Shown: positions 51,596 to 60,762 of the stretch, piece after piece
How the letters are laid out: every line of letters starts with the position of its first letter
Position numbering within the stretch: the stretch's first letter is position 1
Assembly (NCBI RefSeq): GCF_027111275.1
Contig: NZ_CP114286.1
Coordinates: forward strand, 1,860,001-1,924,000
DNA from: Flavobacterium luteolum
GTDB taxonomy: Bacteria > Bacteroidota > Bacteroidia > Flavobacteriales > Flavobacteriaceae
Direction of reading: 5' to 3'
DNA: 64,000 bases
Made by a program: the position numbers and the translations under genes
Notes under the pieces: model-generated
What the model was told of the DNA's origin: nothing
The model's input: the letters and a program-made list of their open reading frames with translations, nothing else
Database searches by the model: none

Positions 51596-52945
51596 CTAGA
51601 ATCCAAGAATCAGATTTGCTACTCCGAAGTATAACATGATTCCGAATACATCGTTGGTTGTTGTGATAAACGGACCAGTCGCAATTGCGGGATCAATTTT
51701 GTTTTTGTTCAAGAAAAGCGGCACTAAAGTTCCTAAAGTAGCAGCAAATAAAATCACGACAATCATCGAAATTGAAATGGCAAACCCAACTAAATACTGT
51801 TGGTACATGATAGAATGGTAACACAATAAAAGGAATGAAATAATACTTCCCGAAATCATCGAAACCGTAATTTCTTTAGTAAAATAAGCACGGCTGAAAT
51901 CTTTTAATGTTCCATTTGCTAAACCTTGCACTACGATTGCCGAAGCCTGAACTCCAATATTTCCAGCAGTTGCAGAAAGTAAAGGCACAAAAATGATTAA
52001 TGTTGAATATTTTTGGAAAGTAGCTTCATTGCCTTTTAAAACAAAAGACGCAACAATTTCGATCACCATTCCAATCAGAAGCCAAGGCAAACGTGCTTTG
52101 GTCAACTCGTAAACGCTGTCATTCGATTCAACATCTTGGGTAATACCGGCAGCTAACTGGTAATCTTTATCGGCTTCTTCTTTGATTACGTCTACGATAT
52201 CATCGATGGTAATTCTTCCTACCAAACGACCTAACTCGTCAACAACTGGAATTGCCTCTAAATCGTATTTCTGCATGATACGAGCGACTTCAACATCTTC
52301 CGTATCAACATTTACAAAATTTAATTTTCGGATATAAACTTCACCAATCTGAGTTTTGGTAGAAGAAGTCAACAAATCTTTAAGAGAAAGTCTTCCTTTT
52401 AGTCTATTTTCATCATCCACTACATAAATAGAATGCACTCTGGATACATTTTCTGCCTGAATACGCATTTCTTTAACGCAGGTCAAAACATTCCAGTTTT
52501 CATTCACTTTTACAAGCTCTTTACCCATTAGACCACCAGCTGTGTTTTCGTCGTAACGCAAAAGATCTACAATGTCTTTGGCGTGTTCAACATCCAATAT
52601 TTCAGAGATTACTTCCGCTTTAATTTCCTGCGAAAGTTCTGCGATAATATCGGCAGCATCATTGGTTTCAAGCTCATCAAGCTCTTCTGCGATTTCCTTT
52701 GGTGAAAGTCGGCTTAAGATATTTTCACGCAGATCTTCTTCCAATTCAAGAAGAATTTCGGCCGTTTTATCACTATCTAAAACCTTAAAGATGTAGGTTG
52801 CCTCATCGAAATCTAATTCGTCTAAAATTTCGGCAATATCAGCGTGGTGCAGATCATTAAGTAAAACTTCTAATTCGCTGTCGTTTTTCTTATTGATCAG
52901 TTCCTCTAACTGGTGTATAAATTCTTTACTAACTTTGAACTCCAT
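51596..52945 (-). CDS. mgtE: Magnesium transporter MgtE
   Basis: This 449-residue protein has the MgtE layout: a superhelical N domain (about 1-125; [18 protein letters not shown]), a CBS pair (about 135-250; [34 protein letters not shown]) that senses intracellular Mg2+, the connecting helix, and five transmembrane helices (about 275-449) with [14 protein letters not shown] and [18 protein letters not shown] DPA pore segment ([13 protein letters not shown]). It exports or imports Mg2+ by gradient. Its start overlaps the end of rsmA by 17 nt, so the two are translationally linked. Confidence 0.95.
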   Translation of the reverse strand: MEFKVSKEFIHQLEELINKKNDSELEVLLNDLHHADIAEILDELDFDEATYIFKVLDSDKTAEILLELEEDLRENILSRLSPKEIAEELDELETNDAADIIAELSQEIKAEVISEILDVEHAKDIVDLLRYDENTAGGLMGKELVKVNENWNVLTCVKEMRIQAENVSRVHSIYVVDDENRLKGRLSLKDLLTSSTKTQIGEVYIRKLNFVNVDTEDVEVARIMQKYDLEAIPVVDELGRLVGRITIDDIVDVIKEEADKDYQLAAGITQDVESNDSVYELTKARLPWLLIGMVIEIVASFVLKGNEATFQKYSTLIIFVPLLSATAGNIGVQASAIVVQGLANGTLKDFSRAYFTKEITVSMISGSIISFLLLCYHSIMYQQYLVGFAISISMIVVILFAATLGTLVPLFLNKNKIDPAIATGPFITTTNDVFGIMLYFGVANLILGF

Positions 52946-53714
52946 CGGTTTCTATTTTTAGAGTTAGTTCAATAAATTCATCGACGCTAAGCTGCTCCGG
53001 ACGTTTATCAAAGATAGTGTCTTCTCGCAATTTGTCTGATAAATTTAATGTTTTCAAACTGTTACGTAATGTTTTTCGTCTCTGCTGAAAAGCGGTTTTT
53101 ACAACTGTAAAAAATAACTTTTCACTGCAAGGAAGACTGTAATCTTCCTTTCGGGTCATTCTCATCACACCCGATTTCACCTTGGGCGGAGGAATAAAAA
53201 CGTTTTCATCAACCGTAAACAGATACTCTGTAGTATAGAAAGCCTGGGCTAAAACGGATAATATTCCGTAGGTTTTCGAGCCTTTCTTTTCGCAGATGCG
53301 CTCGGCTACTTCTTTCTGGAACATTCCTGAAAATTCAGGAATCTGATGTTTAAGATCTAATGTCCTAAAAACAATCTGAGAAGAAATATTGTACGGAAAG
53401 TTTCCAATTATGGCAAACTGTTTGTCTTGGTAAACTTCATTTATATTATACTTCAGGAAATCCTGAGAAATAATCTTGTCTTTTAATTTTGGATAATGTG
53501 CATCCAAATACGCTACCGATTCGGTATCGATCTCAATAACGTGTGTGGTAATTGGCTTTTCAAGTAAATATTTAGTAAGCACACCCATTCCTGGCCCTAT
53601 TTCTAGAACCTCCTCATATCCTTTAAGACTCAAAGTATCTGCAATAGCCTTTGCGACACTTTCGTCTTTAAGAAAGTGCTGTCCTAAATGTTTTTTTGCT
53701 TTTACTTTTTCCAT
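52929..53714 (-). CDS. rsmA: 16S rRNA (adenine1518-N6/adenine1519-N6)-dimethyltransferase
   Basis: This 261-residue RsmA (KsgA) uses S-adenosylmethionine to dimethylate two adenines near the 3' end of 16S rRNA during 30S maturation. Motifs: [23 protein letters not shown]-binding [27 protein letters not shown], and the catalytic [12 protein letters not shown]. The C-terminal helical domain has [14 protein letters not shown] and [12 protein letters not shown]. Length is normal. The last 17 nt overlap mgtE; the gene upstream ends 22 nt before the start, so the order lipoprotein, rsmA, mgtE is a probable operon. Confidence 0.96.
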   Translation of the reverse strand: MEKVKAKKHLGQHFLKDESVAKAIADTLSLKGYEEVLEIGPGMGVLTKYLLEKPITTHVIEIDTESVAYLDAHYPKLKDKIISQDFLKYNINEVYQDKQFAIIGNFPYNISSQIVFRTLDLKHQIPEFSGMFQKEVAERICEKKGSKTYGILSVLAQAFYTTEYLFTVDENVFIPPPKVKSGVMRMTRKEDYSLPCSEKLFFTVVKTAFQQRRKTLRNSLKTLNLSDKLREDTIFDKRPEQLSVDEFIELTLKIETDGVQS

Positions 53715-53736
53715 ATTCCTTATTTACTTCCTGCTT

Positions 53737-54387
53737 TTAATGAGCAGATCCCATAAACGTATTCATAACCATATATTGAAAATGAATAACGTCAAATTGA
53801 ATTCTTTCTAAACCCGTCAGCAGTCCAATATTGGCTTTGTAACCGAATCTATAGTTTAAAAAATCAACATTCTTATTTTCTTTACTTTTGAAAGTCTTAT
53901 TTGTATTAAACTTCTCATTATCCTCTTTCAATGAGGCACAAGGACGTGAAGAAGATATGATTGCTTTATTTTGTTTGTAAAAATTGTCAATTTTACTTTT
54001 TAAAACAGCATATTTTTGATTTACGAATGTATCATAGAATGCCGTATCATTTGTGTCAAAATAATCTTCTTCAGGAATTTCTGCTTTAATTTCATCGATG
54101 TACTCAACAATCTCATTCCCCTTATCATAAACCTTTGCTGCAATTCCTGTTGCTTCTCCAAATGTTTCAGGAGATTCCTCATTTTTTATCTTTAAAACTT
54201 CATACTTAGAAATGATATAACCCTTTAAAATTTCCTTTGAAGTATATTCAATATCCCTAAATTCATTAAGTTGTAAAATAATAGATTTTGCAGTTTCTTG
54301 CTCATTTACCACCTCTTTATTGCTCTGACAAGAAACATTAAGACTTAGCAATAAAAATAAAACAAGCTTTATTGGTAGGTGTTTCAT
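53737..54387 (-). CDS. Lipoprotein with weak resemblance to the GldM N-terminal domain
   Basis: From the ATG at 54387 (an in-frame TTG two codons upstream is possible) this protein has 216 residues. The signal peptide ends LSLNVSC, so it is lipidated. The rest is mostly helical. The middle (GIAAKVYDKGNEIVEYIDEI) and end (ANIGLLTGLERIQFDVIHFQ) resemble the helical N-terminal periplasmic region of GldM, the T9SS/gliding motor protein, in which similar phrases occur; the match is by eye and weak. It lies directly upstream of rsmA, 22 nt away, and is preceded by a TATATTTG element. Function is unknown. Confidence 0.65.
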   Translation of the reverse strand: MKHLPIKLVLFLLLSLNVSCQSNKEVVNEQETAKSIILQLNEFRDIEYTSKEILKGYIISKYEVLKIKNEESPETFGEATGIAAKVYDKGNEIVEYIDEIKAEIPEEDYFDTNDTAFYDTFVNQKYAVLKSKIDNFYKQNKAIISSSRPCASLKEDNEKFNTNKTFKSKENKNVDFLNYRFGYKANIGLLTGLERIQFDVIHFQYMVMNTFMGSAH

Positions 54388-54438
54388 AAACAAGATGACT
54401 GGAGAGACACAATTTTTAGTTAGAAATTAATTTTTTTG

Positions 54439-54446
54439 CAAATATA
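54439..54446 (-). promoter_or_regulatory. -7 element of the lipoprotein-rsmA-mgtE operon (TATATTTG)
   Basis: TATATTTG on the minus strand lies about 51 nt before the ATG at 54387. No TTG is found at -33. Confidence 0.35.
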
Positions 54447-54566
54447 CCTTTTTTAGGTATTAAGCAGATAGACCTGTTACTTTTAATCTTTAATATTGTT
54501 AAATCCTGCAAAATTACTTTTAAAGACAAATTTTACTCGTTCCCAACTAGAAAATACAATTTAAAA

Positions 54567-54878
54567 CTAGTGCTCTGAAATAACTTCCAATTCTGTTCTG
54601 AAAGAAAGCATTTTATCAGCAAATAAGCCTAATGCTTCTCTATGAAATTCTGGTTCATCTTCGATATAAAACTTCTCCAGAGTTTCTTTGCTGTCTGTTA
54701 TATATTGTACAGAATAGGTGATTCCGCCCATTTCTTCTTCAACGAGAACTTTTACAATTCGTGCTGAAGAAAATTTATTAGTAGCCAGAATTTCTGGTAT
54801 GTGTTTTTCCTGCATCCATTTTAACCATTGGTCATGAACGCTTTCGTGTATGTTTGTGGTAACGTTGTAAATAATCAT
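54567..54878 (-). CDS. DUF4286 family protein
   Basis: This 103-residue cytoplasmic protein belongs to the DUF4286 family: MIIYNVTTNIHESVHDQWLK, WMQEKHIPEIL, ARIVKVLVEEEMGGITYSVQ and FADKMLSFRTELEVI. I take the ATG at 54878; the frame is open 75 bases further upstream but that extension is encoded by the CTAAGNNN-type repeat and does not belong to the family. The fold is probably a ferredoxin-like alpha/beta (dimeric alpha-beta barrel) like antibiotic-biosynthesis monooxygenases (inference). It lies between the TPR protein and the lipoprotein gene. Function is unknown. Confidence 0.85.
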   Translation of the reverse strand: MIIYNVTTNIHESVHDQWLKWMQEKHIPEILATNKFSSARIVKVLVEEEMGGITYSVQYITDSKETLEKFYIEDEPEFHREALGLFADKMLSFRTELEVISEH

Positions 54879-54885
54879 TTTTTTT

Positions 54886-54935
54886 CTAAGGTTCTGAGAT
54901 GCTATCCCGATAGCTATCGGGACTAAGGTTCTGAG
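54886..54935 (+). repeat. CTAAGNNN-type array interrupted by a perfect palindrome
   Basis: Two units (CTAAGGTT, CTGAGATG) are followed by the 16-nt perfect palindrome CCCGATAGCTATCGGG at 54906-54921, then two more units (CTAAGGTT, CTGAGGTT) in the same orientation. It sits upstream of the DUF4286 start codon. Confidence 0.75.
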
Positions 54936-55010
54936 GTTTCTCTCGAAACTCAAAACAATCTCATTATTAATTCTTTTCTCTTTGGAATTTGGAATTTAAA
55001 ATATTGAAAT

Positions 55011-56792
55011 TTATAGATTCTTATCCCCTCTTAACTCTCGGTATTTTTTTCTGGCATCAACAAAGTAAATACTGTCTTGATGATTAAAAATTACCTTTTC
55101 ATATAAAGGCTTTGCCTTTTCTGGATCTTTTAGTTCGTCGTTGTAAATTTCTGCTGAGAAAAACAATGCTTCATCAACATAAATTCCGTCGCTGTGATTG
55201 TCAATGATTTGCTGATATTGGCTTAAAGCCGAAGCAAAATCTTTCTGACTTTCGTATACTTTTCCTAAACGAAGCAAAGTTACGGCTTCTATTTCTTGAC
55301 CTTTAAAGGTTTTTAAAATATTCTGAAACTGCGTTATCGCTTCTTGTTTTTTATTCTGATAAATTAAGAAATCGCCCTTTGCAAACGCTTTTAAAGCAAC
55401 TTGAGTTGAATCGGCGGCGGTATTATCATTAATTAAAAGAAAATATTCTAGAGCGTCATTGGCGATTAACTGCGTATTGGCCGCTTTTAATTCTTTGAAT
55501 TGTTTATTTGCCCATTCAAAATCACCTTTGTAATAACTTGTTTTAGCTGATTTCAAACTGGCTTCGTGCGCCATTACATCATTTTTCAAATCCAATTGAA
55601 TTTGCGAATAATAAATCAGCGCCTGATTGTACTTTTCTTCTAAAAGCAAAATATCGGCCAGCTCCATTTTAGCATCAGCTTTTTGATATTCGTTTAGATT
55701 TAATTCTAAAGCCTTTTTGATTACTGCCTTTCCTTCTTCAGTCTTTTTCAAATTAAAGGCCAAAAAATGCGCTTGAATGATTTGCAAAGATAAGGTAAAA
55801 GGACTGATTTCGTAAGTAGCCAGCAATTGCTTCAATTCCTGATCGATTAATGGATAGTCTTTTTCCTGTGCATTATCGATCTTTATTTGCATTAAATAAG
55901 CATTAGACTGAATCAGCAAACCTAAATCTTTGGTATTTTGAAGAATGAAATTCAGGATTTCAACAGCTGTTTCGTCATCGTTTTCATTCATCGCAAACTG
56001 ACTCAAATTGACAATACTCATTAACGATTCCGGCTCGCGTTTGTAAATGGCTTTTTCCTGAATAAAGGCTTTTCCGAATTCTTTCTGCTGTACATAAAAC
56101 CAGCTTAAATAATGATTCCAGAAAACATCTTGATCTTTTTGAGTTCTTAAGATTAATGCTTTTCGCATTGCATCTTTAAAAGCCGTATTATCGGTTTCGC
56201 CATTCATGAATCTTGACAATTGCGTCTGAATCAAATTGGTGTTTTGCGGATTTGCAAAAGATTCTGTCAACAACAAGTCAATCATTAAATCGGTTTTACC
56301 TAACTGTCCGTACAGCATTCCGATTTGAAAATTAAAATTGAAATTTGGCTGGATTTGCATTGCAGTCTGATACGCTTTTAAGGCATATTCTAGCAATACT
56401 TTTTTCTCAAACGAACTCGCAATTCCGTAAACATCATTCGGATTTACCTTTATTTTTTCAATTGCCTGTTCGTAGTAATTTTTGGCCTTAGAATCGTTTT
56501 TCTGCAACTGGAAATTGTATCCTAACTCCACCAAGAAAACACCTTGTTTGTAGCGGTTGTATCGATCTTGAATAGCTTTTTCGGCATTCGCGAATTGCTG
56601 TAACTGCTGATAACATTCGACAGTTCTTAAAAAATACTGCGTATTAGAGGGCGCATTTTTCAAAAGCTCTTCATAACTGATTTTAGCTTTATCAAAATCA
56701 CCTTTATCGTAATAATATTGTGCCAGCTGCTCGTTTTGTGCAAACGCAAAACCAGAACATAACAAAACGATACCAATCAATATGTTTCTCAT
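55011..56792 (-). CDS. Periplasmic tetratricopeptide repeat protein
   Basis: From the ATG at 56792 (an in-frame ATG at 56831 adds a non-signal extension) this protein has 593 residues with a signal peptide ending GFAFAQ. Nearly all the rest is TPR-like helix pairs, e.g. QLAQYYYDKGDFDKAKISYE, AKNYYEQAIEKIKVNPNDVY, AIQPNFNFNFQIGMLYGQLG-type repeats, a central ADILLLEEKYNQALIYYSQI, and the end VTLLRLGKVYESQKDFASAL and EALFFSAEIYNDELKDPEKA. It probably serves as a scaffold for protein-protein contacts in the periplasm or outer membrane. It lies between lgt (upstream) and DUF4286 (downstream). No enzymatic motif is seen. Confidence 0.85.
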   Translation of the reverse strand: MRNILIGIVLLCSGFAFAQNEQLAQYYYDKGDFDKAKISYEELLKNAPSNTQYFLRTVECYQQLQQFANAEKAIQDRYNRYKQGVFLVELGYNFQLQKNDSKAKNYYEQAIEKIKVNPNDVYGIASSFEKKVLLEYALKAYQTAMQIQPNFNFNFQIGMLYGQLGKTDLMIDLLLTESFANPQNTNLIQTQLSRFMNGETDNTAFKDAMRKALILRTQKDQDVFWNHYLSWFYVQQKEFGKAFIQEKAIYKREPESLMSIVNLSQFAMNENDDETAVEILNFILQNTKDLGLLIQSNAYLMQIKIDNAQEKDYPLIDQELKQLLATYEISPFTLSLQIIQAHFLAFNLKKTEEGKAVIKKALELNLNEYQKADAKMELADILLLEEKYNQALIYYSQIQLDLKNDVMAHEASLKSAKTSYYKGDFEWANKQFKELKAANTQLIANDALEYFLLINDNTAADSTQVALKAFAKGDFLIYQNKKQEAITQFQNILKTFKGQEIEAVTLLRLGKVYESQKDFASALSQYQQIIDNHSDGIYVDEALFFSAEIYNDELKDPEKAKPLYEKVIFNHQDSIYFVDARKKYRELRGDKNL

Positions 56793-56900
56793 ATTTTTTA
56801 AGTTTTCAGTCGCAATCGCAGTTTCAGTCAATACCTAAAATTATAAACTGGAAAAATTTAAGCTTTCAGTTACTGTAAACTGTCACTGTAAACTGAGACT
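56793..56900. repeat. Paired CAGT/ACTG arrays overlapping the 3' end of lgt
   Basis: The left part (about 56803-56830) has TTTCAGT-type words; the right part (56872-56900) has ACTGTAA, ACTGTC, ACTGTAA, ACTGAG. The last nine codons of lgt are read from this second part. Confidence 0.55.
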
Positions 56901-57712
56901 TTTCTAGTTTTCCAAAAAATCAGAGCTAAACCAATTAAAATAAATGGAATGCTTAAAATCTGTCCCATATTAATTAGCATATTATTTTCAAAAGCTTCTT
57001 GATTTTCTTTGAAAAATTCAATTATAAAACGAGCTGTAAATAATAAAGTTAAGAAAGTTCCAAAGATTAATCCTTGTGCATTTCTAATTTTTTCTGATTT
57101 ATACATGTAAAATAGAATTCCGAAAATCAGTAAATACGCAAAAGCTTCATACAATTGTGTTGGATGCCTCGGAATCAAATCATCTCTTTCAAAAACCACT
57201 CCCCAATTTCCATTAGTTGGTTTTCCATAGATTTCAGAATTCATAAAATTCCCCATTCTAATAAATGTACCCGTTACAGGAACTGCAACAGCCATTTTAT
57301 CTAAAAGTCCTAAAAATTGCACTTTGTATTTTCGGCAGTATAAAATCATTGCCGTTAGTACTCCAATAGAACCTCCGTGACTTGCCAAACCTTGATAGCC
57401 CACAAATTGATAAACTCCTTTTATTTTCTGAATTGGCAAAAGGATTTCTATCGGATTTTTTAAGAAATACTCCGGTTCGTAAAAGAAACAATGCCCAAGT
57501 CTGGCTCCTAAAACGGTTCCGACAATTACATAAATCAATAATGTATCGAGATTATCTAGCGAAAGATTTTCTTTTTTATAAATATTTCTAACAATGTAAA
57601 AGCCTAAAAGAAGTCCGCAGGCAAAAAGAGCTCCGTAATATTTTAAAGGAAAACTATCTGTAATCCAGAAAATAACAGGATCTACGTTCCAGTTTAAAAT
57701 TCCATTCATCAT
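56870..57712 (-). CDS. lgt: Prolipoprotein diacylglyceryl transferase
   Basis: This 280-residue inner-membrane enzyme transfers the diacylglyceryl group of phosphatidylglycerol to the lipobox cysteine of prelipoproteins, the first step of lipoprotein maturation; the window has several substrates. It has about seven membrane segments. Motifs: LKYYGALFACGLLLGFYIV (Lgt start), VGTVLGARLGHCFFYEP with the conserved Arg, GYQGLASHGGSIGVLTA (catalytic-region His and the Lgt signature), FIRMGNFMNSEIYGKPT and RHPTQLYEAFAYL. The last residues (VSVYSDSLQ) are encoded by an intergenic repeat array. The start may also be the second Met. It follows serS by a terminator and precedes the TPR gene by 77 nt. 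Confidence 0.96.
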   Translation of the reverse strand: MMNGILNWNVDPVIFWITDSFPLKYYGALFACGLLLGFYIVRNIYKKENLSLDNLDTLLIYVIVGTVLGARLGHCFFYEPEYFLKNPIEILLPIQKIKGVYQFVGYQGLASHGGSIGVLTAMILYCRKYKVQFLGLLDKMAVAVPVTGTFIRMGNFMNSEIYGKPTNGNWGVVFERDDLIPRHPTQLYEAFAYLLIFGILFYMYKSEKIRNAQGLIFGTFLTLLFTARFIIEFFKENQEAFENNMLINMGQILSIPFILIGLALIFWKTRKVSVYSDSLQ

Positions 57713-57742
57713 GCTCCGTTTTTTAATTTCTATAAATTAAGA

Positions 57743-57775
57743 AAACCTAACAGGTTTTTAAAGTCTGTTAGGTTT
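57743..57775 (-). terminator. Terminator of serS, formed by a CCTAACAG palindrome
   Basis: AAACCTAACAG (57743-57753) pairs with 57765-57775, leaving an 11-nt loop; the minus strand continues with TTTTCTTAATTT. It lies 22 nt past the serS stop codon. The sequence is like a repeat I recall from other Flavobacterium genomes. Confidence 0.72.
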
Positions 57776-57796
57776 GTATCTTAAAAACTATCTTTT

Positions 57797-59068
57797 TTAG
57801 TTTATAATATCAAATCCACAGTAAGGACGTAAAACTTCTGGGATTACGATTCCTTCTGGAGTTTGGTAATTTTCAATAATTCCAGCTAAAACTCTCGGAA
57901 GCGCTAATGAACTTCCGTTAAGTGTATGTGCCAACTGGTTTTTTCCGTCTTTGTCTTTAAAACGTAATTTCAAACGGTTTGCCTGGAACGTTTCAAAGTT
58001 AGAAACAGAACTGATTTCTAACCAGCGATCTTGAGCAGTAGAAAATACTTCAAAATCGTAAGTCAAAGCAGATGTGAATCCCATATCACCACCACAAAGA
58101 CGTAACACTCTGTAAGGCAATTTCAATTCTTTTAAAATGTCTTTCACATGTTCTACCATTCCGTCTAAAGCTGCATAAGAATTATCAGGATGTTCGATAC
58201 GAACAATTTCTACTTTATCAAATTGGTGTAAACGGTTTAATCCGCGAACGTGTGCTCCATAAGAACCTGCTTCACGACGGAAACATGGCGTATAGGCTGT
58301 CTGTAAAACAGGCAATTCGCTTTCGTTTAAAATCACATCGCGGAATAAATTGGTTACTGGAACCTCAGCCGTTGGAATTAGATATAAATCGTCAATTCCA
58401 GCGTGGTACATCTGCCCTTCTTTATCTGGCAATTGACCTGTTCCGTAACCAGAAGCTTCGTTTACCAAATGCGGCACCTGAACTTCATTGTATCCTGCAG
58501 CGGTGTTTTTGTCTAAAAAGTAGTTGATCAAAGCACGCTGTAACTTTGCTCCTTTTCCTTTATAAACAGGGAATCCTGCTCCAGTAATTTTTACACCCAA
58601 TTCAAAATCAATGATATCGTATTTCTTTACCAATTCCCAGTGAGGCTGTGCGCCATCGTGCAAAGCTGGAATATTTCCTTCTTGGAAAACATTCAAATTG
58701 TCATCTGGAGTTTTTCCTTCAGGAACAATATCGGCTGGAAGGTTTGGTAATGTGTATAATTTATTGGTTAACTCAACAGCCAAAGCTTCCGCTTTTTCGC
58801 TCAGTTCTTTACTTTTTTCTTTTAGTGAAACTGTTTTTTCTTTTAAGATTGCTGCTTTAGCTTTCTCACCAGCTTTCATCAATTCACCAATATCTTTGGA
58901 CAATTTATTAGATTCTGATAAAGTATTGTCTAATTCCACCTGTGCAGCACGACGATTTTCGTCTAATTGAACCACCTCTTCAACAACGCTTTTAGCATCG
59001 ATATTTCGTTTTGCTAAAGCTTTGATTACTTTCTCTTGATTTTCTCTAATAAATGCAATTTGTAACAT
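57797..59068 (-). CDS. serS: Serine-tRNA ligase
   Basis: This 423-residue class II synthetase charges tRNA-Ser. The N-terminal coiled-coil arm (about residues 25-105) has RNIDAKSVVEEVVQLDENRR and long charged helices; the catalytic domain shows motif 2 YTPCFRREAGSYGAHVRGLN and motif 3 GSSLALPRVLAGIIENYQ, with TAEVPVTNLFRD, LPYRVLRLCGGDMGF and EVFSTAQDRWLEISSVSNF. The length matches the family. The protein is cytoplasmic. A TAAATTTG element at 59109 may be its promoter and it ends at a palindromic terminator. Confidence 0.97.
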   Translation of the reverse strand: MLQIAFIRENQEKVIKALAKRNIDAKSVVEEVVQLDENRRAAQVELDNTLSESNKLSKDIGELMKAGEKAKAAILKEKTVSLKEKSKELSEKAEALAVELTNKLYTLPNLPADIVPEGKTPDDNLNVFQEGNIPALHDGAQPHWELVKKYDIIDFELGVKITGAGFPVYKGKGAKLQRALINYFLDKNTAAGYNEVQVPHLVNEASGYGTGQLPDKEGQMYHAGIDDLYLIPTAEVPVTNLFRDVILNESELPVLQTAYTPCFRREAGSYGAHVRGLNRLHQFDKVEIVRIEHPDNSYAALDGMVEHVKDILKELKLPYRVLRLCGGDMGFTSALTYDFEVFSTAQDRWLEISSVSNFETFQANRLKLRFKDKDGKNQLAHTLNGSSLALPRVLAGIIENYQTPEGIVIPEVLRPYCGFDIIN

Positions 59069-59108
59069 AGCTTGATTTTTATAACTATTGTATTTTTTAT
59101 AACGGAAG

Positions 59109-59116
59109 CAAATTTA
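59109..59116 (-). promoter_or_regulatory. -7 element of serS (TAAATTTG)
   Basis: TAAATTTG on the minus strand is 40 nt before the ATG at 59068. A TTG (59133-59135) is 16 nt upstream, slightly close. Confidence 0.4.
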
Positions 59117-59182
59117 AGGAAATGTTTGTTAACAATAGGTCAAAGTTTTGCAGTAAAACAGAAATCCCCTATAAACAGCAAA

Positions 59183-59199
59183 AGCACCGTAAAAGTGCT
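59183..59199 (-). terminator. Possible weak terminator of the 305-residue lipoprotein gene
   Basis: A 5-bp stem AGCAC (59183-59187) with GTGCT (59195-59199) lies 30 nt past the stop codon at 59229, followed on the minus strand by TTTTG. Confidence 0.4.
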
Positions 59200-59228
59200 C
59201 TTGATGTTATTTGATTTTTTTTTGAATT

Positions 59229-60146
59229 TTATTCTAAAAAACGGAGTCTGTCATCTCTATGAAAAGCATACTCTCGTCCGTTATACTTTATTTTTTCTAA
59301 TTCTCTCTTAATTTTCAAGTCACTTTTTTCTTCAATTCCATTTTCTAAATCACTTTCTATTGCTTCTTCATAAGAAAAGTTTTTAGATATGATCAAATCA
59401 AAATAACCATTAGTTTTATGATCAGAAAAGCTCATTCCGGTTTCTAAAGTTTCTATCTGAAAAGTTCCATTTCCGTTAGAATCACCATTGCTTAATCGAA
59501 TTGGATATTCGTATAAAACCTTTTTTATTTCTTTATCGGCTAGAGTTACTAGCGTAAATTTCTTTTCTGAATATAAAACAATTCGACTGCTCGCATTGGC
59601 TTCGGTATAAAAAGCAATTGCTGGAGTAGTTTCGTTTAAGAAAACCAGATCTTTCAAAATGTGCGATTTCGAAAACTGAATAGCTTCATTATCATAATAA
59701 CCTAAATTATCATCAAACTCTTCGGCAATTACGCTTCCGTCTTCACGGTTTACAAATAAGTATTTACGCTGAAAATAATTCCCCAGTTCATTGTCGTTAT
59801 CATTAGTTCTGAATGCTTTTTTATCGTGCGAAACTGTTGTCAGGACAAAAAAAGCAGTTTGGTCGTCGTAATTGATAGAACTTGTTTCTTTAATTTTAAT
59901 ATCTGAATATTTGATTTTGAGGTTGGATGCCACTTTAGAAAGCAGCTCCAGATTCATTTCTTTTGAATCTTCAATTTCGTCCAGATTTTTAAAAATGAGT
60001 TTTTTTATCTGTCTTTTGCTAAAACCAAGTTCCGTTTGCGAAAGAAGTTCTTGATCTTGAACTTGAGCATTGTCTTGAATTTTTTCATGTTTCGCACAGG
60101 AAAATAAAAACATCAAAACGCCGCTTAAAAGAATCGTTTTTTTCAT
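59229..60146 (-). CDS. Lipoprotein, function unknown
   Basis: This 305-residue protein has a lipoprotein signal: MKKTILLSGVLMFLFSC with the lipid-accepting Cys17, followed by AKHEK. The mature part is mixed alpha/beta with many Asp/Glu/Lys residues and repeated short strands (GSVIAEEFDDNLGYYDN, RIVLYSEKKFTLVTLAD). I recognise no domain or active site. The C-terminal part mentions KTNGYFDLIISKNFSYEEAI, similar in style to secreted beta-propeller-like lipoproteins, but no family is clear. It lies between serS and a DUF4375-like gene, both on the minus strand, with a TATATTTG element 33 nt before the start. Anchoring in the outer membrane is likely but not shown. Confidence 0.7.
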   Translation of the reverse strand: MKKTILLSGVLMFLFSCAKHEKIQDNAQVQDQELLSQTELGFSKRQIKKLIFKNLDEIEDSKEMNLELLSKVASNLKIKYSDIKIKETSSINYDDQTAFFVLTTVSHDKKAFRTNDNDNELGNYFQRKYLFVNREDGSVIAEEFDDNLGYYDNEAIQFSKSHILKDLVFLNETTPAIAFYTEANASSRIVLYSEKKFTLVTLADKEIKKVLYEYPIRLSNGDSNGNGTFQIETLETGMSFSDHKTNGYFDLIISKNFSYEEAIESDLENGIEEKSDLKIKRELEKIKYNGREYAFHRDDRLRFLE

Positions 60147-60178
60147 AGGCTTTGATTTGTTAGAAATTTAGGGCATTT

Positions 60179-60186
60179 CAAATATA
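60179..60186 (-). promoter_or_regulatory. Possible -7 element of the 305-residue lipoprotein gene (TATATTTG)
   Basis: TATATTTG on the minus strand lies 33 nt before the ATG at 60146. No TTG at the expected distance. Confidence 0.3.
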
Positions 60187-60222
60187 TAATTTTCTTACAA
60201 ACCTCAGCAGGAAAATTAAAAT

Positions 60223-60762
60223 TTAATCTCTCTTAATTTCGTGTCCTACAAACTCTTCCAGTGTTTTAAACATTTCGTCGACCGAAAGTACTTCTGTATC
60301 CGGATGCGATTTTAAAAATGCAGCATTCAATTCGGTCAGATTTTCGTCCAATTCAAAATAAACATTGTTATTTAGCAAGTCTTTAAAAGCGTTCGGAGCA
60401 TCATATTTATCTTTTAGAAATTTTCCTAATTTAATATTACTCTGCAAACGCAATTTGCGGCTTTGTTCTTTAAACAATTCCAAATGCTTTTCGGCACCAA
60501 TTAAAGCTAAGCCTTCTTCGATTAATTCGTTCAGTTCTTTATTCCAGCCCGAATCATGAACAAACTTCGAAAAATTTCCTTCAGCATATTTCGACGCATA
60601 AAAATCTAAATAATAACTCATTAAAGCATCTTCGTGAATTAAATCGTCGTCTATTTTTTCTTCGCGCATTAAATTGATTACCGAAATATTCGAATTTACA
60701 ACGTCTTGAGGATTTTCGCTATTTGCAGCCGTTTCTGAAATAATGATTTTACCGAATTCCAT
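60223..60762 (-). CDS. DUF4375 (DMP19-like) family protein, tentative
   Basis: This 179-residue cytoplasmic acidic protein has no signal peptide or membrane segment. The part MSYYLDFYASKYAEGNFSKF with HDSGWNKELNELIEEGLALIGA resembles the DUF4375/DMP19 pattern (a Tyr-rich helix, then G-[FN]-x-x-[FY]-x-x-[ND]-S-G and a helix with Gly-Ala). The C-terminal third is helical and acidic. DMP19-type proteins have no established bacterial role that I know of. It lies between the 305-residue lipoprotein and a divergent PrcB-like lipoprotein, with 307 nt between the two start codons. Family assignment is by eye and tentative. Confidence 0.6.
   Translation of the reverse strand: MEFGKIIISETAANSENPQDVVNSNISVINLMREEKIDDDLIHEDALMSYYLDFYASKYAEGNFSKFVHDSGWNKELNELIEEGLALIGAEKHLELFKEQSRKLRLQSNIKLGKFLKDKYDAPNAFKDLLNNNVYFELDENLTELNAAFLKSHPDTEVLSVDEMFKTLEEFVGHEIKRD

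Noticed and set aside
54879..54953. Upstream start of the DUF4286 gene
   Set aside because: The extension is read from the CTAAG repeat and a palindrome and has no match to the family.
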